Positions 30,717 through 40,442 of a stretch of DNA of 55,598 nt are shown here, piece after piece. The notes beneath the pieces are model-generated. The model had not been told where the DNA came from. It worked only from the letters and a program-made list of their open reading frames with translations, and made no database searches. Every line of letters starts with the position of its first letter. Position 1 is the first letter of the stretch. This DNA comes from Candidatus Aenigmatarchaeota archaeon (GTDB taxonomy: Archaea > Aenigmatarchaeota > Aenigmatarchaeia > QMZP01 > QMZT01), in contig JAFGDH010000010.1 of NCBI GenBank assembly GCA_016932215.1, positions 1 through 55,598 on the forward strand, given 5' to 3'. The translations under genes were made by a program, and so were the position numbers.

Positions 30717-33700
30717 TTGGCTTCGGATAAATGTCCTGTTTGTAAAAATGGGAAGCTGGAAAAGCAGAACTACAAACGCCTAGGCGAAGATGTTTATTAT
30801 TGTCCCGTATGCCATCAGGAAGGCACTATAAAGGGCCTGAAGATGATAGCGGAACAGAACCCTCTCGTGAGAGAAAGGAAGATAAGAAAAAAAGAACCCG
30901 CTCCTTGGAATCCTGTACCTGCCCAGGGCGATGTCGTATGGAGGGACAGGGGAGAGGATTACGGCGGGGAAGAATACAAAACCCGCACACGGGGAGGTTC
31001 ATTAGAAATCCGGGCTTACCTGAACGAAAAGAAGAACGAGAACGAAATAGTCGCGATAGTAACCAGCCCGTTCCTTTTCGACGGGGAAAGGAAGACTCCT
31101 TGCGTTCTGGCCGGGAGTCCCGGGAAATACAGTGTTCAAGTGGTCTATGGTAACCACACCGCTGAAAAAAAAATAGAAATAAAGAAGGGGAAAAACAGAA
31201 GGGCCAACTTCGTTTTCAAGGAAATTGGAAGTACTGGAAAAATCGGGAGCGTAGAGGTTGAGAATGTCAACGTTTCATCCTTCAAGGGCGGGGGTGGGAG
31301 AGCACCAAAGGTAGATGTCCACGTGGACGCTCCTGAAATAAACATGCCCGCACAGGAACCGCCAAATGTTACCTTTAAAGGGGGAGATGTTAATGTCGAA
31401 GGCCCGACGATCCAGAACGAAATAAACATGCCCGACGAAATAAAGATAAAAAGCGGGGAAACACCATGCCCGAACTGCATGCACCTCTTCCAGAGACCAT
31501 ACCCACTGACCAGAGTAAGAAATGCACACGGTCCGTTCCACCATGGAAACTTGTGGCACTGCAGGTCATGCAGGCTTTATTTTGAAGAACATGATCACAG
31601 GCTAATACCAATAATACACGAATACTGCGAGGAGTGCAGCCGGCAAGGTGAAACGACAAAAAAGGTAAAAAGGGTTGCCAACGCTCCGAACAGGGAGACA
31701 GGGAGAATACACACCTTTTTCTGTCCCAGGCATCACAATCATCTTGGTTGTCACGCAGGTGAAATGATGGGTGTTGACGGCCAGGTCATTGCAGACGAGT
31801 GCTACAGGGAATGGCTTCACATGAGGGGCGAGCAGATTGCACAAAGAGTGCAGGTTCTAAGGCACCAGGTTTATCAGGAACTGGCAACAAGGGGAGGGGG
31901 GACCCTCGCTTATAATCCTGCAACAGGGCAGTTCACCGGAAGGGCTGCTGTCGGTAACAGGCAAAGGTTCGAAACCTCCTTCAGGAAACTAAAAAGAGTG
32001 TTCACCGTATGGGAAAGGACAGGAAGAGATTCCGGAATGCTTAACGCTGATGTTGACGATGCAAACCTTGATGAAAGGGATGACCTACTGACTGCCGCGG
32101 ATATCAATCCTCTTAGGGACGCGGCTGATCTCGATGCAAACGATATTAATACGTTTTCGGAGGAGGAAAGAGCGGCATACAATGAAAGGCTTGGGAGAGA
32201 AAGAACCGGTGATGAAGCAAGAAGGGAGACCGCCTCCAGAAGGGCTTCAAGAAGAGAGCATGATGAAATAAGATACAGAAGGGGTTTCGGTTTCGTGAAC
32301 AGGCTGGCCGACAGGACCGGTCATCACGTCGAGACCGTGATCTTCAGTGTTTTCCTGATCATTATCGGTGTTGCCATAGCCGCCACGACCGGCATATGGC
32401 AGTTCATCGTATCATTCGCTTGCGCGGCATTCTACATGATAATACCCAATCCGCAGAACATAAGGCTGATAGATCATGAAGACGCCCAGCATTTAGCTTT
32501 CGGCAGCATGTTCGCGAACAGGGAGAACTCGTACAATACGGGTTTCGGGGCACTCAGGCAGATAACCAAAGGGTCGGCAATAATATTCTTCGGTCTCGGT
32601 CTTCACAGCACATTCTTCCCGCTCTCCAACCTGATCCTTCTGATATTCGTGTTCGCAGCGTACTTCTCGTTTCCCATAGAATACGACCCCACCCACCCTG
32701 ACCAGATAATAGGGTCTCTGATGAGGGTGATTGTCGCACTCTACATGGGGATATGGATTTTCGGAGCGTTCGGTGGAGGGATATTCCAGTCGCCAGCGCT
32801 AGGATGGTTATCCATAGCCTTCTTCCTCGTGCTTCCGGTTCCTGCAGACAGAGAGAATCTGGTAAGGGCAATAGGAAGGGCGATGGGAGGGATCACGGCA
32901 AATTACGAGAACATAGACAAGATCCTTTTCCTCGTAATAATGCTCCTTATCGGGGGATTCACTCTGTTCGGGGCCGGAGGCCTCGGGATCACCCTCTTCT
33001 CCGGGACGGCCGGCATCGTCTTCGGTGTGGTATGGCTGATCGCGTTCTTCTCGGGTATAATGACACCCGCGTCCAGCCGGCCTTACATGGGATTAATGGT
33101 CCTTTTTGTGGCGTTCTTCATATTCGGGATAGGTGTCGGGGAGCAGAACATAGGAACCGCCTTCTTCGGACAGTGGTGGCCGGGGATACACAACTCTGTC
33201 TCGGATTTCATTGAGCCAATGGGCGGCCTTTTCGAGCAGTTTTCCAACACATTCGGACAATCTTGGCTTCTTTTCACGAATCCTGTGGGTTACGCCCAGC
33301 AAATCACATCCGGACAGTACGTGGGCAGCGACCAGACGGCTGCCGCTCCCGTAGGACTCGAGATCGAGAACTTTCAGGCGGCGGGTATCTATCTCGGTGA
33401 GCCCTTCTCCATACGATTCGAGATGAACAACCGGGGGGATTTCCTCGCGAAGAACGCCGCTTTCAAACTCTATACATATATCGAAGGCCTTACTATCAGC
33501 CCTGATCCGATAATCCCCGGAAGAACTGCCTTTGAACCAATGCAGCTGAGCCCGGAAAAGGACCAGTTCAAGAGGAAGCTGTATGAATACGGGCTTACCA
33601 AAGCGGATTACGGGGAGATGATCAGGATAGAGCAGAAGGACATCATACCCGTAAACCTGCACGGTATGATAGGATGTGATGCCATACTGAAACAGAGGGG

Positions 33701-34628
33701 ATTGTTCGGAATAGACAAGCTAAGCAAGGACCAGGATATAAATAAATTACGGGAATATTACATCCCTCTGACGCTGAAGGTGGATTATGATTATAATGTC
33801 GATTCCACGATGCAGGTGGACGTCATAAGCGAGGAGGAGTGGAAGCGGCTGACCAGGGACAATCTCCTCGTTAGGATGCAGAAACAGTCACTGATTTCCC
33901 CGTCCCCTGTCAAGCTTTCCATAGGGGTGATGGACCAGCCGATAAAGGAAAACGAGAAGATATTCTTCGGCCTGAACCTTTCGACCACCGAGAGGGAGGA
34001 CGAGATAATGGAGGTCGGGCTGCTTCATCTGGAGATACCAAAAGAATGGGTCAAGGACAACCTGGAGATGAAGTGCACCAAGGAACCCGTAAAGACCCAG
34101 ACCGCGAATTATTACGTACTTGACTGGGAATTCAAGGACACCAAGGCCTTCCAGGTATTCTGCTACCCGCAGACCCCGGAAATAGGAGACACGCCGAAGA
34201 AGACGTTCACCTTCAAGGCCTCCGCCAATTACACATTAAGAACGACGAAAACAGAGAACACTCTGATCAATTTTGCCGACTCCTGCGAGAACTCGGGAAG
34301 GCATCCGGAAACCCAGCAGTTCTACAACATCCTCTTCCCCGAACCGAACGATCCGGGAGGGGAAGATTATTGTGCAACATACGGATGTGACATTGGTGCG
34401 GGAGGGTGTAATAACAATTCGCAATGCAAAAACATCCAGTACATACCAAACCCCCCGGTAGCCGGAAGCCCGAACACGGCAAATGACTTGGTGTGCAATA
34501 CTAACGTCCAGCCGACCGGGGCATGCTGTCCTGACGGGTCGAAGGATGAGGCATGCCAGGCCGCATTCGAAGAGTGGATTTTATCCAGGGACAGTGCGAA
34601 GGCGAAACTGGCTCATGACAATGCTTAG
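30717..34628 (+). CDS. 1303-residue zinc-ribbon multi-pass membrane protein, unknown function
   Basis: I do not recognise this protein. Residues 6-32 form a zinc ribbon (C6-x2-C9, C29-x2-C32). Residues about 105-180 look like a beta-sandwich, followed by a low-complexity segment with alternating Val/Asp and Asn-Met-Pro repeats (about 185-245). A second set of Cys/His pairs lies at about 250-345 (CPNC, HCRSC, CEEC, FFCPRHHNH). A charged Arg/Asp/Glu region precedes 8 or 9 transmembrane segments between about 534 and 858. The C-terminal 440 residues appear extracytoplasmic, with a beta-rich region and a final Cys-rich stretch. The start is TTG 30717 after a GGGGAT site; no ATG fits. It may be a surface assembly component (inference). 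Confidence 0.8.
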   Translation: MASDKCPVCKNGKLEKQNYKRLGEDVYYCPVCHQEGTIKGLKMIAEQNPLVRERKIRKKEPAPWNPVPAQGDVVWRDRGEDYGGEEYKTRTRGGSLEIRAYLNEKKNENEIVAIVTSPFLFDGERKTPCVLAGSPGKYSVQVVYGNHTAEKKIEIKKGKNRRANFVFKEIGSTGKIGSVEVENVNVSSFKGGGGRAPKVDVHVDAPEINMPAQEPPNVTFKGGDVNVEGPTIQNEINMPDEIKIKSGETPCPNCMHLFQRPYPLTRVRNAHGPFHHGNLWHCRSCRLYFEEHDHRLIPIIHEYCEECSRQGETTKKVKRVANAPNRETGRIHTFFCPRHHNHLGCHAGEMMGVDGQVIADECYREWLHMRGEQIAQRVQVLRHQVYQELATRGGGTLAYNPATGQFTGRAAVGNRQRFETSFRKLKRVFTVWERTGRDSGMLNADVDDANLDERDDLLTAADINPLRDAADLDANDINTFSEEERAAYNERLGRERTGDEARRETASRRASRREHDEIRYRRGFGFVNRLADRTGHHVETVIFSVFLIIIGVAIAATTGIWQFIVSFACAAFYMIIPNPQNIRLIDHEDAQHLAFGSMFANRENSYNTGFGALRQITKGSAIIFFGLGLHSTFFPLSNLILLIFVFAAYFSFPIEYDPTHPDQIIGSLMRVIVALYMGIWIFGAFGGGIFQSPALGWLSIAFFLVLPVPADRENLVRAIGRAMGGITANYENIDKILFLVIMLLIGGFTLFGAGGLGITLFSGTAGIVFGVVWLIAFFSGIMTPASSRPYMGLMVLFVAFFIFGIGVGEQNIGTAFFGQWWPGIHNSVSDFIEPMGGLFEQFSNTFGQSWLLFTNPVGYAQQITSGQYVGSDQTAAAPVGLEIENFQAAGIYLGEPFSIRFEMNNRGDFLAKNAAFKLYTYIEGLTISPDPIIPGRTAFEPMQLSPEKDQFKRKLYEYGLTKADYGEMIRIEQKDIIPVNLHGMIGCDAILKQRGLFGIDKLSKDQDINKLREYYIPLTLKVDYDYNVDSTMQVDVISEEEWKRLTRDNLLVRMQKQSLISPSPVKLSIGVMDQPIKENEKIFFGLNLSTTEREDEIMEVGLLHLEIPKEWVKDNLEMKCTKEPVKTQTANYYVLDWEFKDTKAFQVFCYPQTPEIGDTPKKTFTFKASANYTLRTTKTENTLINFADSCENSGRHPETQQFYNILFPEPNDPGGEDYCATYGCDIGAGGCNNNSQCKNIQYIPNPPVAGSPNTANDLVCNTNVQPTGACCPDGSKDEACQAAFEEWILSRDSAKAKLAHDNA

Positions 34629-34630
34629 TT

Positions 34631-35470
34631 CTAAACCCCTGCTCCCAGCCTTATAACGTTCCTCAGTCCGGGAGCCAGACCAAGTATGAGAATCACGATC
34701 TTTAGGAAGTTCCTGAAGTTCCCTTCCTCGGTGTAATGATCTATAATGTAGAGGACGGGAATGACCACGACGAGCTTGAGGAAGAACATCGATGCGGGTC
34801 CCATGACCGGCATGAACATCCTGGGCACGACATGCTGCTCGATGTATCCGAAGAAGGAAAGGGCTGTCCATGTCGCTGATGCATCCAGCATGTGAGCCGT
34901 CATTAAAATCGAGTTCTCGTTCGAAAACAGTTTGGCCAAAAATTTGTTTCCCGCTCTATTCGAAAGTAAGCCTATTGCAAAGAACAGCAGGCCCCACAAT
35001 GCCGTGAGGCCGAGTATTACGGCCGGTCCGAAGGCATCGGAGAAGGGTGTAATGAATATGTTGATCGCTGTCAGGACGAAACCGGCCAAGAACATGACCT
35101 TCCAGTAGGGGGATTTGGTGTATTTCTGTATTACAAGAGAGAACAGCAGAACCACCAGCGCCAGGAGGAAGGTGATCATGTAGCTCCCCGGGGTCGGGAA
35201 GATCGGGAGGGAGTAGAATTCTCCCAGCGCTCCCGTGAGCGTCCCGGCGAAGGCCGCATCATGAAGGACTCTGGTTGATGATCCCCAGAATATGAAAGGC
35301 GTTACGGCGATGGCGAAATAACGGTCTATCTTCACGTCCAGTTTCCTGAGAAGCCGGAAGACTAGGTAAACAGCCACGACCAGTATGACCCCGTAGACCA
35401 GAGTGTTGACCGGGTTGAACCATCCGTTCCGGAGGATGGGATCAAGAAAATATTCGTTCAGCCAGCTCAT
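34631..35470 (-). CDS. DUF63 family archaeal membrane protein
   Basis: 279 residues with about seven or eight hydrophobic segments. The N-terminal W-F-N-P-V-N-T segment, 'R...LDVKIDRYFAIA..PFI..GS..RVL.DA' and a mid-protein H-M-L-D-A-S-A-T segment match the archaea-specific DUF63 family, which has no known function. Its stop is two bases from that of the 1303-residue protein on the opposite strand. No operon partner is evident. Confidence 0.85.
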   Translation of the reverse strand: MSWLNEYFLDPILRNGWFNPVNTLVYGVILVVAVYLVFRLLRKLDVKIDRYFAIAVTPFIFWGSSTRVLHDAAFAGTLTGALGEFYSLPIFPTPGSYMITFLLALVVLLFSLVIQKYTKSPYWKVMFLAGFVLTAINIFITPFSDAFGPAVILGLTALWGLLFFAIGLLSNRAGNKFLAKLFSNENSILMTAHMLDASATWTALSFFGYIEQHVVPRMFMPVMGPASMFFLKLVVVIPVLYIIDHYTEEGNFRNFLKIVILILGLAPGLRNVIRLGAGV

Positions 35471-35552
35471 AGTTCTTTATTTTGTTTTATCACGTTAAAA
35501 AATTAATCCAAATTGACCGGAAACTTGACACAATTTTAAGAGTGTCCATTCC

Positions 35553-36497
35553 TTATACTGGCAACAGGTTCGCCTGGATCAGGAACGCGAATATCATCAG
35601 AGACGATGCAAGCATGATCATGGAATGCTTGATTCCTGCGGTTACGGAATTCTCCCCCACCTGTCCCGCTATGAGCCCCATGAATATCGCCTGCATCACG
35701 AGTATGGTGACGAACAGCGCAACGTAATAGCATCCGATTCCCTGGCTTACCCCGAATGAAGCGCAGAGCACATTGAAGTACTCGCACGGGAAGAAGTACG
35801 GCGTCAGCTCGCATGGGTCCTTGAAGGAGAGCACGAGTCCCCCTGATCCGGCAGAGCTCATGGTGTCGGCCTGGGACGTCATCATCGGGACAAGGACGTA
35901 GATGATAGCGACGGATATCCCGACGAACATGAAGAATATGCCGTACATAACCATTACGTGCTGCCTCACCATGCTCTTCCGCTCCTCGTCAACGTCTTTC
36001 AGCGTGAGCAGGTCCTTGGAAAGGGAGTCGAGCGTTACCGAGATGTCGGCACCGGACAAATAGGCCTCTTTCATGATGTCGATGGATTCCTTTATGACCC
36101 GGGATCCCTTGAATTTCTTCCCGAATATTTCAAGCGACCTGAGGAAGTCGGTACCCCACGTAAGGCGGTTGGAGAACTTCTTCACCTCCGGCGTGAGCTT
36201 CCCGTAATTGGTCTTCGACGCCATCTTGACCGACTCCGTCAGGCTCATCCCGCTCTGCTTGAGATTCGCGAGGTCCCTCACGAAATTCGGGAACTCCTTC
36301 TCTATCCCCTTCAGCCACATGAACTGGAGATACCTGTGGATGAATATCGGTCCGATGACTATGAACAGCGCCATGACCCCGACGTTGATTATTACCCCTA
36401 TGTCCTGGGTTAGGACGCTGAAGAAGAGGAGGAATATCAGTCCGACTATTAACGAAATCAGCATCAGCTTCTTTTCCGGGTCTAGGGTCATGTTCAT
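35553..36497 (-). CDS. Pilus platform protein, T2SSF/TadC-like
   Basis: 314 residues with hydrophobic segments near the N-terminus (about 10-50), around 190-215, and at the C-terminal end, flanking a cytoplasmic helical domain. It contains the T2SSF pattern 'F..DLA...QSG.SL..S......NYG.L..E' at about 65-110. Such proteins form the membrane platform through which the ATPase drives pilin assembly. Last gene of the minus-strand pilus operon, 4 bases after the preceding platform gene. Archaeal FlaJ usually holds two such domains in one chain; here they are separate genes, as in TadB/TadC. Confidence 0.85.
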   Translation of the reverse strand: MNMTLDPEKKLMLISLIVGLIFLLFFSVLTQDIGVIINVGVMALFIVIGPIFIHRYLQFMWLKGIEKEFPNFVRDLANLKQSGMSLTESVKMASKTNYGKLTPEVKKFSNRLTWGTDFLRSLEIFGKKFKGSRVIKESIDIMKEAYLSGADISVTLDSLSKDLLTLKDVDEERKSMVRQHVMVMYGIFFMFVGISVAIIYVLVPMMTSQADTMSSAGSGGLVLSFKDPCELTPYFFPCEYFNVLCASFGVSQGIGCYYVALFVTILVMQAIFMGLIAGQVGENSVTAGIKHSMIMLASSLMIFAFLIQANLLPV

Positions 36498-36501
36498 GCT
36501 A

Positions 36502-37350
36502 TCAGTCCGAAGGATATATGCTCCTCAGTAAAACTATGAATCCGGCCGAGATCAGCGGTATGAAGAAGAACACCAGGAACGTCTGCAGCAGAAGCGTGTT
36601 CCCCCCGACCATCGGTGACATTATCGAGGTCATGACGAGGAAGAAAAGGGTCCCGACGATTATGAGCGTGACGTATATCTCGGTGTAGAAAGTCACCTGC
36701 TTGGAATAATCGTTGAGCATCCTCCTGTAATGGTTCATGAACTCCTTGGATTTCTCCGTGAGGTAGGCCGCGAGATTGCCTCCGCGCTCGACCACCGAGA
36801 GAACCCCCCAGAGAAGTTCCGCGAACATGGGTGATGGTGTCCTGTTTGCCGCCTTGGTGATGGCCGTGACCGGGTCCATCCCCAGCATCTTTATGTCCCG
36901 GTAGATTCGGCGGCACTCCATCCCTATCTCTCCCCCGCGCATGGACGTCGTTTTGAAAAGGTCGGCGATGGTTATGTTAGCCGAAGCTGCGGTGGACATG
37001 TAAACGACCGTGAAAGGGAGGGATCGCTCGATCTTGGTTTTGATGTTCTTTCCCCTTATGTTCGGGTAATAGTATCCCATGAGGAAAACGACGAAACTAA
37101 ACACTGCGGAAATAACCAGAGAAAGCGTGTAGGCATAGGTTGCGGAGCCCGTGGTGATGGTGATCAGGACTACCATCCCCATCACCGAGATCATGAATGC
37201 GATGAAGGACCCGAATATCAGGGTAGACAGGTACTCCTCCACGGTGTATTTGATCCTCGCCTGCTTCAGCGAAAACTTCAGCGGGTCGAAATAGTCGGCA
37301 TAAGGCCTTATCAGATCCCCAAACAACCTCTGAGATATTTTTTTTAACAT
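36502..37350 (-). CDS. Pilus platform protein, T2SSF/TadB-like
   Basis: 282 residues from ATG 37350. Two hydrophobic segments lie at about 40-90 and two near the C-terminus, with a cytoplasmic T2SSF domain between ('LPF.VVYMST.A.A...IADLF' and 'ELLWG.LSVVERGGNL..YL'). ATG 37350 is preferred over 37392, which would overlap the ATPase gene by 17 bases; the preferred start leaves a 25-base gap containing a GGAAAG site. Partner of the next platform gene in the operon. Confidence 0.85.
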   Translation of the reverse strand: MLKKISQRLFGDLIRPYADYFDPLKFSLKQARIKYTVEEYLSTLIFGSFIAFMISVMGMVVLITITTGSATYAYTLSLVISAVFSFVVFLMGYYYPNIRGKNIKTKIERSLPFTVVYMSTAASANITIADLFKTTSMRGGEIGMECRRIYRDIKMLGMDPVTAITKAANRTPSPMFAELLWGVLSVVERGGNLAAYLTEKSKEFMNHYRRMLNDYSKQVTFYTEIYVTLIIVGTLFFLVMTSIMSPMVGGNTLLLQTFLVFFFIPLISAGFIVLLRSIYPSD

Positions 37351-37375
37351 AATCTTTCCGGTGAGTTCCAGCCTC

Positions 37376-39202
37376 CTACATTCCCTGGACAAGATTTATT
37401 ATCCTGTCAGGATCAGAATAATAACCGTTTATGATTCTGGCAACATCCCTGTAGTCGTAAATCTTTCGTTCCCTCATCCATTCAAGTATGCTCTTGCGGA
37501 CGGTGAGCTCGTCCCTGATGCTCTTCTCAGTAAAGCCCAGCATGTTCGATATGTTTTCCATGAGAACGGACTTCCCGACGGGCTCGAAGACGTCCTGGAC
37601 GGGCTTCCACTTGAATATCGCTTCGGTCGCCGGCCTGTCCCCCTTCATTCCCTTTATCTCGATTATCTCGTTCATCCTCCTGACGTATTTGTCCTTGATC
37701 TTCACCTGGGTTAGGAACAGGATTATGTCTATGTTCTCGAGAAGCGTTGGCGGGAGGGATATGGGCGGAGTGGTAAGCCTGTCGATCAGCTGCGGCAGGG
37801 ATGCGGCGTGAATGGTTGCCAGACCGGCATGGCCTGTAGCTATCTGCTGGAAAAGGACGTAAGTCTCCTTGCCCCTCACCTCACCCACTATTATGTAGTC
37901 GGGCCTCTGCCTCAGGGATTCCTTGAGCAGGTCGAAAAGGCTCACCTCGCCTGCCTTCTCGCTTATTGAGACTGGTGTCCTTGCGACCTCGGGTATCCAG
38001 TGCGGATGGGGCAGCCGGAGCTCCGGCGTGTCCTCTATCGAAACGATTTTCAGCGATGGTTTAATGAAAAGCGAAAGCGCGTTAAGCAATGACGTTTTCC
38101 CTGTTGCAGTCCCTCCCGAGATCAGGACGGATTTCCTGTTCTCTATGGCCAGCCACAAATAGGCCATCTGTGTGCTGTCGAGGGTCCCGTATTCCAGCAT
38201 GTGGACGGGCGTCAGGGGCATGGCGGTGAATTTTCGCACGGTGAAGTTAGATCCCCTTCTCGCGATGTCCGTTCCTAGGGTTGCCTGTACCCTGGAACCG
38301 TCCGGCAGCGCCCCGTCAACCAGTGGTTCGGCTACGGAAAGCGACTTGCTGCATTTCTGGGCAAGCTTCATCACGAAGGAGTCCAGTTCGTCGCTGTCCC
38401 TGAACATTATGTTGGTTATCATCGAGCCGAGCATGGGGTTCCTGTGGTAAATATAAATCGGTATGCCCTGGCCGTCGCAGGATATGTCCTCTATGTCATG
38501 ATCCCTCATGAGAGGCTCTATCCTCCCGAGGCCTATTATGTCCCTCTGGATGTAATATGAAAGCGTCTCCCTCTTGCTCCTGTCTATGTGCATGGAAGCA
38601 ATTATCCTCCCGACCTCCTCCATGACGAGTTCCTTTGCCTTTATCTCCCCGAGCTTGAAGAAATCAACGTCCAGCTTCTCCTCAAGCTCCCTTTTCACCG
38701 CTTCGACTGACTTGTAATCCTCAGGCGCAATGTAGGGCTCAACGACCTGATAAACGAGGGAATTCATTTTCTGGTCCCATCTTATCCTCGCGTAGGCAAA
38801 AACCTTTTCGTTCTTTTTCGGCTTGGACGGTATCAGGGGATACATCAGTTTTATGTTCTTGAGCATGTCCTTCTCTTCGGAAGACATCGGGCTCTCCAGA
38901 AGGGTGGGACTCTTCGGTATGGTTATGTCTATCCCGGCTTCCTTTATTGCAACGATTTCCTTCGTGGGTTCTCCTTCCCCTCCCTCGCCTGGTTTCTGCG
39001 CACCGGGAGGAACGTATCCCGGGTAACCACCCTTTCCGGAAAAAAGGAAGAAGCTCTGGTTGGAGGTTATGTTTGTCGGGTCTATGTCCCTGCGGGGAAC
39101 GCTTTTCTGGCGAAGGTAGTTCTCCTTCATTTTCCTGATGATTTTTCTCGAACTGGGCAGTTTAGCGACGGGTTTTTTGACGTTTATTTTCCTGATTTTC
39201 AT
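37376..39202 (-). CDS. Pilus assembly ATPase, FlaI/TadA/GspE type
   Basis: 608 residues. A basic and low-complexity N-terminus of about 100 residues (Gly/Pro/Glu-rich near 55-85) precedes the secretion-ATPase domain. Walker A is GGTATGKTS near residue 366, an Asp box with I-E-D-T-P-E-L follows, Walker B is around IIVGEVRGKE, and the His box GHAGLATIHA is present. In archaella and archaeal pili this hexameric ATPase powers filament assembly. Upstream come two pilin-like genes, downstream two platform proteins: a complete minimal assembly unit, without a visible prepilin peptidase. Confidence 0.95.
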   Translation of the reverse strand: MKIRKINVKKPVAKLPSSRKIIRKMKENYLRQKSVPRRDIDPTNITSNQSFFLFSGKGGYPGYVPPGAQKPGEGGEGEPTKEIVAIKEAGIDITIPKSPTLLESPMSSEEKDMLKNIKLMYPLIPSKPKKNEKVFAYARIRWDQKMNSLVYQVVEPYIAPEDYKSVEAVKRELEEKLDVDFFKLGEIKAKELVMEEVGRIIASMHIDRSKRETLSYYIQRDIIGLGRIEPLMRDHDIEDISCDGQGIPIYIYHRNPMLGSMITNIMFRDSDELDSFVMKLAQKCSKSLSVAEPLVDGALPDGSRVQATLGTDIARRGSNFTVRKFTAMPLTPVHMLEYGTLDSTQMAYLWLAIENRKSVLISGGTATGKTSLLNALSLFIKPSLKIVSIEDTPELRLPHPHWIPEVARTPVSISEKAGEVSLFDLLKESLRQRPDYIIVGEVRGKETYVLFQQIATGHAGLATIHAASLPQLIDRLTTPPISLPPTLLENIDIILFLTQVKIKDKYVRRMNEIIEIKGMKGDRPATEAIFKWKPVQDVFEPVGKSVLMENISNMLGFTEKSIRDELTVRKSILEWMRERKIYDYRDVARIINGYYSDPDRIINLVQGM

Positions 39203-39220
39203 AAATACCGACCAAAAGCC

Positions 39221-39643
39221 TTACATTAATAATATTTTGTCTCCTTTCTTATAAATTACAATAACGCCCAAATCACTAGACACCTGCCCACCGAAGGTGA
39301 ACGTATCGTTGAGCACGCCGAGACCGGAAAATTCGTATATGCCGCCCCCCGTCATGTTGACATAGAGACCATTGTTGTTAAGGTCAAGTATGTAAAGGCG
39401 GTTTGAAATCGTCCTTGGGATTTTAACGGTCAGTGATGAATTAAATCCCTCCTTCTTGGCAATGTCTATTATGTTCGACATCACATATTCCTTCACCCCG
39501 GCGAGATGGTCTCTCGTCGTGATAGACATGTACTGGGTCTGGTACATCGAGAAAAGGGTGAATGCGGCAATGAATATGGCCACGCTGATGGAAAATATCA
39601 GAACCTGTTCGAAAACGATTGTCTGGCCCTTCTTTTTCCTCAT
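39221..39643 (-). CDS. Pilin-like protein with class III signal peptide
   Basis: 140 residues. The N-terminus MRKKKGQTIVFEQVLIF has the basic stretch, the K-G-Q cleavage motif and a Glu a few residues later, followed by about 22 hydrophobic residues, as in archaeal class III (type IV pilin-like) signal peptides cleaved by a FlaK/EppA-type peptidase. The remainder is a small beta-rich extracellular domain. Probably a structural or minor pilin of the filament built by the downstream ATPase. Gap to the ATPase gene is 18 bases. Confidence 0.8.
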   Translation of the reverse strand: MRKKKGQTIVFEQVLIFSISVAIFIAAFTLFSMYQTQYMSITTRDHLAGVKEYVMSNIIDIAKKEGFNSSLTVKIPRTISNRLYILDLNNNGLYVNMTGGGIYEFSGLGVLNDTFTFGGQVSSDLGVIVIYKKGDKILLM

Positions 39644-39666
39644 CTTAATATATTAAACGTCTTTCT

Positions 39667-40281
39667 TTATAGAATTTTCACATTTACCTTTGAATTGACG
39701 AGGTCGCTGAGAAGATGACCGCCGCCGATCGATGTTTCCGTTCCTATGTAGTTAAGGACCACTGTGGTTCCTGCACCCTCCCCGCTGCCGACGAGGGTTA
39801 TGTTGAACGTCTTTCCCTGTTCGGCGTTGTACAGGCTCCTGTAGTGGAGGACGTACCTGAGCTTGTTCTGGCCGTTTATCTGGAGTCCCTCCATCGTGAC
39901 ATAGCCGGGATTCTGTACCTCCCCGTAATTTGCGACGTCGTCTGTGTTTCCGGGTGTAAGGTAGACCGGAGCGTCGGTGAGAAGGGGCTGGGAACTGTCT
40001 ATGAGATATATCATTGAATTTGAATCGTCATCGACCATAAGGGATCCCGGAACGGGTATCCTTATCCTCTCCTCGCAGCCGTCCTTTGTCGTGCACGTTC
40101 TTGCGATGTCCACTATTGTCTTGTCGAGATCTAGCATGAACTTCCCGGCTGACCCGTGCTGGCTGATCGTGCTCTGTTTCTCTACCATAGGTCCGGCGAA
40201 CATGTAGGAAGCCCCTATGAGGCTGACCACGAGAAAAGCGATAATAACGACAGAGATCACCGAAACCTGACCCTTAATCAT
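39667..40281 (-). CDS. Pilin-like protein, first gene of pilus operon
   Basis: 204 residues from ATG 40281. The N-terminus MIKGQVSVISVVIIAFLVV carries the K-G-Q motif and a long hydrophobic segment, then a roughly 165-residue extracytoplasmic beta-rich domain with one Cys pair near residues 65-71. The longer in-frame start at 40332 is rejected: it adds a hydrophilic stretch ahead of the signal, and a TATA-like box at 40303-40310 predicts a leaderless start at 40281. It lacks the Glu at +5 seen in major pilins, so it may be a minor or FlaF/FlaG-like subunit. Confidence 0.75.
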   Translation of the reverse strand: MIKGQVSVISVVIIAFLVVSLIGASYMFAGPMVEKQSTISQHGSAGKFMLDLDKTIVDIARTCTTKDGCEERIRIPVPGSLMVDDDSNSMIYLIDSSQPLLTDAPVYLTPGNTDDVANYGEVQNPGYVTMEGLQINGQNKLRYVLHYRSLYNAEQGKTFNITLVGSGEGAGTTVVLNYIGTETSIGGGHLLSDLVNSKVNVKIL

Positions 40282-40302
40282 AAATAATAATTGATTGAGG
40301 GT

Positions 40303-40310
40303 GTTTAAAT
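40303..40310 (-). promoter_or_regulatory. TATA-like box of the pilus operon
   Basis: ATTTAAAC on the minus strand is centred about 26 bases before the ATG at 40281, indicating a leaderless transcript for the five-gene pilus operon. Confidence 0.5.
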
Positions 40311-40373
40311 GTTTGGGAGAAGCGGGCGGCATTTCACTTTTTATGGATTGTTTCCCATTTTACCCATTTTTTT

Positions 40374-40442
40374 TGGAATATTCCAGAAATAATATATATA
40401 AATGATTAGGAATATTCTATAAATATGGAAGAAAATATTTTC
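40374..40442. promoter_or_regulatory. Palindromic operator-like sites around the HTH-V4R promoter
   Basis: TGGAATATTCCA (40374-40385) is a perfect 12-bp palindrome. A near copy, GGAATATTCT (40409-40418), and GAAAATATTTTC (40431-40442, overlapping the first codons) follow. The TATA-like run ATATATATAAAT (40391-40402) lies between the first two, about 28 bases before the ATG at 40425. Sites on both sides of the TATA box are the usual arrangement for repression. The gene immediately downstream encodes an HTH protein, so autoregulation is likely (inference). Confidence 0.6.
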
